Part shown: one piece after another, positions 5,487-11,303 of the stretch | Position numbering within the stretch: the first letter of the stretch is position 1 | How the letters are laid out: each line of letters opens with the position of its first letter | From: JBBPZA01 sp963728925 | Lineage (GTDB): Bacteria; Actinomycetota; Thermoleophilia; Solirubrobacterales; Solirubrobacteraceae | Reading direction: 5' to 3' | NCBI GenBank assembly: GCA_963728925.1 | Contig: CAVSMB010000016.1 | Span: 1-16,464, forward strand | DNA: 16,464 nucleotides | Notes under the pieces: model-generated | Seen by the model: only the letters and a program-made list of their open reading frames with translations | Told to the model about the DNA's origin: nothing | The model's database searches: none | Made by a program: the position numbers and the translations under genes

Positions 5487-5976
5487 CGAGGGCCCGGCGG
5501 CCGCGAGGCGGGCCGGCGGCCGTGAAGCGGTCCGGCGCCCGCTCAGCGGGCCAGGCGGACGCGCAGCGCGACGCGGCCGCGGGCCGGCCCGCGTTGCCCG
5601 CCGTGGCGCGGAAGCGGCTGATCAGCGCACCCGTCCTCGCCCGCGAGCCCACGCGGACGTGGACGAGCACCGCGACCCGTGTCCCGCGCGGCACCTTGCC
5701 CACGCTCCAGCACACGCGGCGGCCGCGCACCACCCCGTCGCGGTCGGCCAGCACGGGGACGAGCTCGCGCGCCGGCGCGACGCATAGACGCACCCCGGAC
5801 GCGGTCCTGCGTCCCGTGGTTCGCACCGCGAGGCGGAGGTTCGCGCCCCCGCCCGGTGCCGACGCCCGGCGCGGGCCGCGACCGGCCGCCTCGATGCGCG
5901 TCGGCGGCTCGCCGACGCGAGTGGACGCGCTGGCGACGTTGTCGCGCGGGCGGCGGTCGGGCAGCCTCGAGAGCAC
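5281..5976 (-). pseudogene. DUF11-like repeat protein fragment
   Basis: A minus-strand frame opens at GTG 5976, with AAGGAG (5982-5987) 5 nt before it. It begins DNVASASTRV, typical of the end of one DUF11 repeat, and continues ANLRLAVRTTGRRTASGVRL, then RGRRVCWSVGKVPRGTRVAV, resembling the 'conserved repeat' beta-sandwich of actinobacterial surface proteins. The match fades at about 5540. The frame stays open to 5281, but that end is antisense to the cupredoxin-like gene and Arg/Ser-rich, so it is probably not meaningful. There is no signal peptide or cell-wall anchor. I read this as the C-terminal scrap of a larger exported repeat protein whose 5' part is gone. It is the only coding signal I see in 5487-5976. 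Confidence 0.35.
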
Positions 5977-6069
5977 CGAGGCTCCTTGTGCCCATGGCTC
6001 GCTCTCCCCCGGTGTCCCGCATCACATCAGTCTCGGCGGCCGCACGGCAACCCGGCGGCGCGTTGCCGC

Positions 6070-6075
6070 TACCGT
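6070..6075 (+). promoter_or_regulatory. Putative -10 element (TACCGT) of a leaderless start
   Basis: TACCGT ends 7 nt before ATG 6083. No clear -35 and no Shine-Dalgarno are present, so a leaderless message is inferred from the repeated spacing in this window. Confidence 0.35.
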
Positions 6076-6082
6076 TGGACAC

Positions 6083-6277
6083 ATGGCGGATGCGCGATGC
6101 GAGACAGGAGTGTGCGGCGGCGAAGCGCCGCCGCTGGTCGGCAGCCTGCTGACCGGCGTGGGGCTCACCCTAGCCCAGGCCGCCGCGCGCATCGAGCGCG
6201 GCGAGCGCGTCGCGCTCACCGACGTCCAGCGCCGGCTCGTCGAGCGCTGGGCGCAGGACCGGCTCGCGGCCCGCTGA
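6083..6277 (+). CDS. Small 64-aa protein of unknown function
   Basis: The short frame begins MADARCETGVCGG, with a Cys-x4-Cys pair (C6, C11). A hydrophobic-to-amphipathic helix follows (LVGSLLTGVGLTLAQAAARI), then a charged helical end, RGERVALTDVQRRLVERWAQ. Third positions are strongly G/C in this frame, and a -10-like element lies 7 nt before the ATG, so I consider it a real gene despite its length. I recognise no family. The two cysteines could form a thiol pair or a metal site when paired in a dimer, but this is speculation. It converges on the phosphodiester glycosidase gene, with 7 nt between the stop codons. Confidence 0.6.
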   Translation: MADARCETGVCGGEAPPLVGSLLTGVGLTLAQAAARIERGERVALTDVQRRLVERWAQDRLAAR

Positions 6278-6284
6278 GGGGGCG

Positions 6285-7082
6285 TCAGCGCGGCACGAAG
6301 ACGAGCGCGGTCGCGACCGGGCGACCCAGCGGCAGGTCGACCTCGTGGTCGGCACGCGGGCGATTGCGCAGACGGCCGTCGCACACGAGTGAGGTCGAGC
6401 CGCCGCCGTCGAGGTTGAGCGCATGCTCGGCGCCGAGCTCGACGAGCAGCTCGGCGAGCTCGGCAAGGGTCAGTCCTGCGTCGGCCGCGCTGCGGCCGTC
6501 GCAGGCCACGACGAAGAGGCGCTCGGCGCCGACGCCGAGCGCGGCGCGCGGGTAGCGGCCCGCGGTGATGTCGGAGTCGAACTGCCGCGCGCCGGCCGAG
6601 AACCCCTCGGGATCGTCCCGGTCGGCGACCACGGCTCGGCCGTCGCGGACCAGCAGCGGGCCCGCCTGGAGGACGTCGCCGGCCGGCTCGCGCTCGAGCT
6701 CGGGCCGCCTCGCGATGCGTACCCGGTCGCCGGCGACGTGGACGCAGGCCCGCTGCGCTCCCCACGGCGCGTCGAAGGGCACGTGGGGCCGGGCGATGCC
6801 GGCCGTGCGCAGCTCGCCGAGCGGCACGCCACCGGGCCGCGTGAAGAACCCGCCGACCAGCGCGTGCTCCACCCCTCGTACCGCGCACCACACGGCGAGC
6901 CGCTGCGGCGTCCGCAGGCGGACGACGCGGACGCTGGTCGACGCCGCCGCGAAGGTGGCGACGTGGACCGGCGTGCTGGATCCGCCCGCGAGCTCGCGCC
7001 GGAAGCTGCGCAGATCGACAGGGCCCCATCGGGCCTCTCCGGCCGGCCCGGCTTCGCGCCGGCCCACGGCTCGTGCGGCCAT
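6285..7082 (-). CDS. Phosphodiester glycosidase family protein (NAGPA-like)
   Basis: This 265-aa protein belongs to the family of N-acetylglucosamine-1-phosphodiester alpha-N-acetylglucosaminidase (PF09992). The signature motifs appear in order: QAGPLLVRDG (139-148), PRAALGVG (178-185), VVACDGRS (191-198) with a phosphate-side Asp, and the hallmark ALNLDGGGSTSLV (221-233). The family cleaves sugar-1-phosphodiester bonds, for example in teichoic-acid-like or capsule polymers. Bacterial members are usually secreted, but no signal peptide follows ATG 7082; the first 20 residues are Arg/Gly-rich. A different start or a cytosolic role is therefore possible. The frame converges with the small 64-aa gene on its 3' side, and it lies in a region rich in carbohydrate genes. 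Confidence 0.85.
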   Translation of the reverse strand: MAARAVGRREAGPAGEARWGPVDLRSFRRELAGGSSTPVHVATFAAASTSVRVVRLRTPQRLAVWCAVRGVEHALVGGFFTRPGGVPLGELRTAGIARPHVPFDAPWGAQRACVHVAGDRVRIARRPELEREPAGDVLQAGPLLVRDGRAVVADRDDPEGFSAGARQFDSDITAGRYPRAALGVGAERLFVVACDGRSAADAGLTLAELAELLVELGAEHALNLDGGGSTSLVCDGRLRNRPRADHEVDLPLGRPVATALVFVPR

Positions 7083-7459
7083 GGGACAAGGGTCTCTCGG
7101 GAGGCCTCGACACCGGGTGAACCTGCGGTGACCGCGGCGTGAAGAAGCCGTGACGTTCCGGGTCCCCGTTCGCGGCGGGGGTTGGGCGAACGCCGGAGGG
7201 GTAGAGACCGCGCCGCTTCGTCCCCCTCATCCGCCACCGCGACGTTGACCGTCGAGCAGCGCCCGCAGCGGACCCGGACCTTCTTGGTCATCTGCACCGC
7301 ATGCATCGCCTCGGCGAGGACGTTGCCGCACCGCACGCAGACGTAGTCGTCGGGGCCGTTGCCGCGGAAGGCCGGGCGATCCGGGTCCTCCTGGATCGCC
7401 GTCCCGCCGTCGAACGGCACTTCGCCCTCGCGGATCTGTCGCATCGCGATGGTCGCCAT
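6470..7459 (-). CDS. Zinc-ribbon protein; conserved part 7219-7459, natural stop apparently lost
   Basis: From ATG 7459 the first 80 or so residues look like a complete small protein: a polar lead (EGEVPFDGG), DRPAFRGNGPDDYVCVRCGN, then KVRVRCGRCSTVNVAV. The four cysteines C41, C44, C65 and C68 form a CxxC-CxxC zinc ribbon, as in nucleic-acid-binding or metallochaperone-type domains. No stop follows. The frame stays open into 6470, overlapping most of the phosphodiester glycosidase on the same strand in another frame, where the glycosidase frame has the better motifs. A one-base frame change just after residue 75 would reach a TGA at once, so I suspect a lost stop through deletion or a sequence error. 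The zinc ribbon is well supported; the C-terminal extension is probably not real protein. Confidence 0.5.
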   Translation of the reverse strand: MATIAMRQIREGEVPFDGGTAIQEDPDRPAFRGNGPDDYVCVRCGNVLAEAMHAVQMTKKVRVRCGRCSTVNVAVADEGDEAARSLPLRRSPNPRRERGPGTSRLLHAAVTAGSPGVEASRETLVPWPHEPWAGAKPGRPERPDGALSICAASGASSRADPARRSTSPPSRRRRPASASSACGRRSGSPCGARYEGWSTRWSAGSSRGPVACRSASCARPASPGPTCPSTRRGERSGPASTSPATGYASRGGPSSSASRPATSSRRARCWSATAEPWSPTGTIPRGSRPARGSSTPTSPRAATRAPRSASAPSASSSWPATAAARPTQD

Positions 7460-7505
7460 GGGCGCGTTTGCGGCGATCGGACCTGGCCGAGCGACCCGGA
7501 CTCGA

Positions 7506-7751
7506 TCAGATCTGGCCGAGGTTCCCGGTGAAGTAGGTGATCGGCCCGTCGACCACGCCGATCACGACGCCCTCGCCCATCGAGGCCGCCTTGCCGGTGA
7601 TCTGCGCGCTGGTGTGGACCGTCCCGCCGCCGTCGTTCAGCTGGAAGGTCACGTCGGCGTTGGCGCGGCCCTGGCCGCCGGCCTCGATGGCCGCGAAGCT
7701 CTCGTCGATCGGCTTCGTCGTCGAGAAGGGATGGTCGAGCTCAATGGCCAC
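7506..7751 (-). pseudogene. SRPBCC/CoxG-like protein with the central part missing
   Basis: Starting at GTG 7751, with GGGAG 9 nt upstream, the frame gives 81 residues: AIELDHPFSTTKPIDESFAA, then directly EAGGQGRANADVTFQL, DGGGTVHTSAQITGKAASMG and an end in FTGNLGQI. The first part is strand 1 and helix 1 of an SRPBCC/START-like domain, and the second is the last strands and C-terminal helix of the CO-dehydrogenase subunit G (CoxG)-like family. These proteins normally have about 140-150 residues, so the middle 60-70 residues (the cavity-forming strands) are absent without breaking the frame. The product could not form the usual lipid/ligand cavity. Intact relatives bind hydrophobic ligands or help mature and anchor Mo-hydroxylases. 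The gene is divergent from yceI. Confidence 0.6.
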
Positions 7752-7777
7752 GTCGGTCGTCTCCCGTGTCGAAGGCC

Positions 7778-7797
7778 GCCCTCGGATTCTCGAGGGC
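7778..7797. repeat. Short inverted repeat between the SRPBCC gene and yceI
   Basis: GCCCTCG and CGAGGGC flank a 6-nt loop (GATTCT) in the 67-nt divergent intergenic space. It could be an operator or a small hairpin. At this GC content a 7-bp stem may also be chance. Confidence 0.3.
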
Positions 7798-7806
7798 CGG
7801 CGTAGA

Positions 7807-7812
7807 TATGCT
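7807..7812 (+). promoter_or_regulatory. Putative -10 element (TATGCT) of yceI
   Basis: TATGCT ends 6 nt before GTG 7819, and no Shine-Dalgarno is present, so the message is probably leaderless. The -35 region is not recognisable. Confidence 0.4.
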
Positions 7813-7818
7813 CGGCGC

Positions 7819-8358
7819 GTGTCCCAGCGGCTCGGACCCGACAACGCCACGCTGGAGGTGCGCACCAAGCGAAGCGGCGCCGCGGCGAAGGCCGGGCACG
7901 ACCTCATGATCCACGTGACCTCCTGGGAGGCCTCGCTCGAGATCGGCGAGGACCCCGCGACGACGAGCATGGAGCTCGCCGCCGACGCCACCTCGCTTCG
8001 CGTGCAGAGCGGTCACGGCGGGATCCAGGCGCTCGGCGAGGACGACAAGGCGAGCATCCACAAGTCGATCGATGACGACGTCCTCAAGCGTCAGGACATC
8101 ACCTTCCGCTCGACGCGAGTGCAAAGCGACGGCGACGGCGACGCCGGCGACGGCAGCCGGCTCAAGGTGCAGGGCGACCTGACGATCGTCGGCAAGACCC
8201 AGCCGATCAACTTCGAGCTGGCGGTCGGCGACGACGGGACGGTGAGCGCCAGCGTGGTGGTCAAGCAGACGGCCTGGGGCATGAAGCCCTACTCGATCCT
8301 CTTCGGGACGTTGAAGGTCCACGAGGACGTCGAGGTCGTGCTCGACGGTCACCTGTAG
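7819..8358 (+). CDS. YceI family protein
   Basis: This 179-aa lipocalin-like beta-barrel belongs to the YceI family, whose members bind long-chain isoprenoid or amide ligands. Typical elements are AKAGHDLMIHVTSWEASLEI near the start, the central RQDITFRSTRVQ, the LTIVGKTQPINFEL strand, and the end AWGMKPYSILFGTLKVHEDV. There is no signal peptide from GTG 7819, so it may be cytosolic, as in many actinobacterial members; the E. coli protein is periplasmic. The start is chosen because the conserved region begins soon after it and a -10-like TATGCT lies 6 nt upstream. The length is normal. An in-frame upstream opening to 7537 is antisense to the SRPBCC gene and is rejected. Confidence 0.88.
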   Translation: MSQRLGPDNATLEVRTKRSGAAAKAGHDLMIHVTSWEASLEIGEDPATTSMELAADATSLRVQSGHGGIQALGEDDKASIHKSIDDDVLKRQDITFRSTRVQSDGDGDAGDGSRLKVQGDLTIVGKTQPINFELAVGDDGTVSASVVVKQTAWGMKPYSILFGTLKVHEDVEVVLDGHL

Positions 8359-8446
8359 ACGGCCTGCGCGTCGAGCCCGCCCTCGACGCCAGGGGGCAGG
8401 GCGCCGGTGCCGTGGGCGTACGCGCGCTGAGAACAGGGGGAGCGGC
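8349..8446 (-). pseudogene. Possible scrap of a Mo-hydroxylase large subunit (CoxL/XdhA-like)
   Basis: One minus-strand frame reads AYAHGTGALPPGVEGGLDAQ and then AVYR-stop at 8349, with almost every codon ending in C or G. The pattern 'Y...LPxGxEpGLeAxavY' resembles the stretch just before the VEVDPETG region of xanthine dehydrogenase/CoxL large subunits. It breaks off exactly where the yceI coding end begins. Only about 24 residues are involved, so the match may be accidental. It gains some weight from the CoxG-like remnant 600 bp away. No start codon or domain context remains. Confidence 0.25.
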
Positions 8447-8904
8447 TCAGCCGGCCGGGCAGACGCGCACGGAGGATCCCGCGACGCTGACCTGCCACGG
8501 ACGGCCGGGGGCGCGATCGGGCGGCATGCGGATCAGCACCGGCTGTCCCGGCGAGGCGGTGCCGATCGGGACCGGCGCGCCCCCCGAGAAGCGGCGAACG
8601 CTCACCGGGCCCGTCGCCCACTTGACCACGACCGCGCTGCCCGGGGAGACCGGGAAGCTCGCCGGACCGCGGCTCGCGGCGCCCACGGGCAGGCAGGCTT
8701 TCGGCCGAACCTCGCGTACGGGCCGCTCGAGCCGGAGCCCCAGAACCGCGACGAGAACCGAGTCGGTGATCGCCGCGTCTGGAGACGGGCTGGCTCCGAG
8801 CCCAGCGCCAGCGCGGTCGACGACCAGCGCAGGCCTCGCGCCGCCTGAGCCGCCGCAATCAGCACCAGAAGGGCGCCGGGAAACATGTAGTGCGGGCGGG
8901 CCGG
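8447..8904 (-). pseudogene. C-terminal remnant of a polytopic membrane protein, frameshifted
   Basis: Directly after the GH31 stop and in the same frame, the minus strand reads RPHYMFPGALLVLIAAAQAA, a transmembrane helix with an aromatic entry such as is seen near the end of GT39/ArnT-like glycosyltransferases. At about 8785 the coding pattern moves to the neighbouring frame, which continues AITDSVLVAVLGLRLERPVR and runs through a beta-rich tail (SPGSAVVVKWATGPVSVRRF) to SSVRVCPAG-stop at 8447. I therefore see one C-terminal piece with one frame change and no N-terminal catalytic part. An alternative start, ATG 8908, keeps the second frame open throughout, but its first 40 residues have poor composition. 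The family assignment is weak; its nature as a remnant is fairly clear. Confidence 0.4.
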
Positions 8905-11180
8905 TCATCCGCGTTGCGCGAACCGCACCGGGCGTTCAGGGCTCACCGACCAGCGTCCCGCATTCCAGCGGATCCCCGTGCCGTCGGCGAGCCTGACGGT
9001 CGCCCGGCCACAACGCGGCTCGCCCCATAGGGTCGCCTCCAGCGGCCGCTCGCGCTCGGGCGTGTCGCCGAGGCCCGCGGCCACGTGGTCGGCGGGGTGG
9101 GTGACTAGGATCGAGCCGGATCGCACCCACACCGGGATGCGCGCGAGCGGCGCGTCGGCCACCACCTCGCCGCCGCCGGGCACGCGCGCGCCGGACCACA
9201 AGTCGATCCACTCGCCGCGCGGCATGGCGACGCGGCGCTCGCGCGCCCCGTCCTGCAGCACCGGAGCGACCCACAGCGCCGGCCCGTAGCCGAAGGCGTC
9301 GCCGAGCGTCCAGCCGCGCGGGTCGGCGGGGTCGAGCAGGCACAGCGGACGGACGATCGGCAGGCCGCTGCGCGCCGCGGTGGCCGCCGCCGCCCGCACG
9401 TAGGGAACGAGGCGCTCGTGGAGCAGCACGGCGGCGCGGAAGAGCTCGAGCGTCTCGCGGTCGTAGGTCCAGGCCTCCTGGGTAAGGCGCCCGTGGGCCT
9501 GCATGAGCGGGGTGAAGCAGCCCAGCTGGGCCCAGCGGATGAGCAGCTCTCGCGGGCAGCGGTCCACGAGCCGGCTGCCGAGGTAGCCGCCGACGTCGTG
9601 CGACCAGTTCGAGAAGCCGCTCGCCGCCGCCGACAGCGTCGCCACCACGAGCGCGCGCAGCGACCAGAAGTCCGAGACCTGGTCGCCGCCCCAGAGCACG
9701 CCCAGGCGCTGCTGGCCGCTCCAGCCGCTGCGCCCGAAGAGCACACCGTCGCCCGGATGGACCTCGTCGAGCGCGCGCTGCATGCAGGCGCGGTAGAGCT
9801 CGCCGTAGGCCCACGCCGCCCGCGCGCCGTCGCGGCCGTCGGCGAAGCGCACACCGGACGGGAAGTAGTAGCCCTCGCCGTCGTCGGCCTTGATGCCGGC
9901 GACGCCCAGCTCGAGCGCGCCGCGCGCCAGGCCGCGCCACCACGCCTCGGCCGCCTCGTTGGTGAAGTCGAGGACCGAGCCGGTGCCCATCCACCAGCGC
10001 GCGACGTGCGGCTCGCCGCCGAGCGACCGCACGAAGTGCCCGGCGGCGCGGCGGGCGCGTAGTTCGCGGCGGGCTCCCGGTGCATGCGCCGCGACGCCGG
10101 GTCGGGCGGCATCTGGCCGTCGACCGACTCGAGGTTCACCCATGGGGTGATCCACACGACGGTGCGCACCCCCGCCGCCCGCAGCCGCGCCACCATCGCC
10201 TCCGGGTCGGGGAACTGGTGCGGGTTGAAGGCCCAGGTGTTGTACTGGGTCTCCCACGGGGAGTCGATGACGATCGCATCGAGCGGGATGCGGTGCCAGC
10301 GGTAGCCGAGGAGGTCGTCGAGGACGACGTCCTGGTGCTCGTAGACGTCGCGTGACTTCCAGTGCCCGTAGCCCCACTCGGGCAGCAGCGCGGGGAAGCC
10401 GACGGCCCGCAGGTAGCGGCGCAGCCGCGCGGCGGGAGTCGCGTCGAGCGCCAGGTGAAGGGCCAGCGGCCCTGACGCCGAGCGGACCGACACGCAGGTC
10501 GGGCCGCGCAGGTCGAGCTCGACGCCCTCACCCGCGGTGTCGAGCCACAGCGCGTAGCCGCGGCTCGAGATCGCCCACGGCGCCGGGGCGTAGTCGCCCT
10601 GCGGCACGCCCCCCAGCTCGGCCATCTCGTCGGGGCAGTCGGGCCCCGTGTAGCGGCGGTCGGCGCCGAGGCGCACGCAGCGGCCCGACTGGTCGAGCCG
10701 CTCGCCGCGGCGCGCGCCGAGGCCGACGAAGCGCTCGCCGAGCCTTCCCTCCCACAGAGCCCCGACCCGCAGCGGGGCGCTCGCGACCCATACCCCGACC
10801 ACCACCTCGCCGCTCGCGGGCAGCGAGACCGAGACCTCGGCGTCGCGCCCCGAGCGCGTGCGCGCCCCGAGGACCACCCCGTCGCCGCTCGCGTCGACGA
10901 CGTGGCCGGTCTGCACGGGATCGGCCGCCTCCAGCCGCTCGCGCGGGATCACTCCTTCGGTGAGCTGCACGAAGCGGTCCGCCACCAGCCCGTCGGCGCA
11001 CCACGCGCCCAGCCGCTCGATCACCGGCGCGCCGGCGCGCCGCACGGTGACCGACACCGGCCGCAGCAAGACCTCCACGGTCAGCGCGCCTCGCTCGAGC
11101 AGCACCGGCCGCGTCTCGGGGCGCACCGTGGCGGACACGACGATGGGTTTCGCCGCCGCGCCGCCCGGGCGGGTTGCCAT
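8905..11180 (-). CDS. GH31-family alpha-glycosidase, one frameshift near 10050
   Basis: Two overlapping frames give one continuous family-31 glycoside hydrolase of about 758 residues. The N-terminal beta domain includes RFVGLGARRGERLDQSGRCV and APWAISSRGYALWLDTAGEG, and the barrel begins LLPEWGYGHWKSRDVYEHQD. The change of frame lies after EPAANYAP; the other frame resumes at AGHFVRSLGG. The nucleophile Asp should be in GIKADDGEGYYF (about residue 432), the acid/base Asp in LWGGDQVSDFWSL, followed by SNWSHDVGGY. The total of 2276 nt is one short of a codon multiple, so one lost C in the GC-rich run at 10041-10058 explains the break. That could be a sequencing error or a real mutation. There is no signal peptide, so the substrate is probably an internalised or intracellular alpha-glycoside. 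Confidence 0.85.
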
Positions 11181-11182
11181 CC

Positions 11183-11209
11183 GGTGAACGCGGCGCGCCG
11201 GCGTTCACC
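11183..11209. promoter_or_regulatory. Perfect 9-bp inverted repeat next to the GH31 start
   Basis: GGTGAACGC and GCGTTCACC flank a 9-nt centre (GGCGCGCCG). The element begins 2 nt upstream of the GH31 ATG (11180) within the 123-nt divergent space before the PHP-GT gene. It could be an operator for a sugar-responsive regulator acting on one or both directions, or an mRNA hairpin. No regulator gene lies nearby. A 9-bp stem in DNA of this composition is suggestive, not conclusive. Confidence 0.4.
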
Positions 11210-11291
11210 GCTTCGTCACAGCGTCTTTGCGCCCTGGTAACTGAAGCGGCTGATTTGCGGGCGATTCTCCCTTCACGACATGGAAACGAAC

Positions 11292-11298
11292 GAGGGAG
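11292..11298 (+). promoter_or_regulatory. Ribosome binding site deciding the PHP-GT start
   Basis: GAGGGAG lies 5 nt before ATG 11304. It favours this start (MIPATTVRADLHCHS) over the in-frame ATG at 11280, which has no such signal. Confidence 0.6.
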
Positions 11299-11303
11299 CG
11301 CCG

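Noticed and set aside
5487..5545. Repeated GGCGGCC/GGGCC blocks as a transcription terminator
   Set aside because: The arms do not form a convincing stem and no T-run follows; it is ordinary GC-rich sequence.
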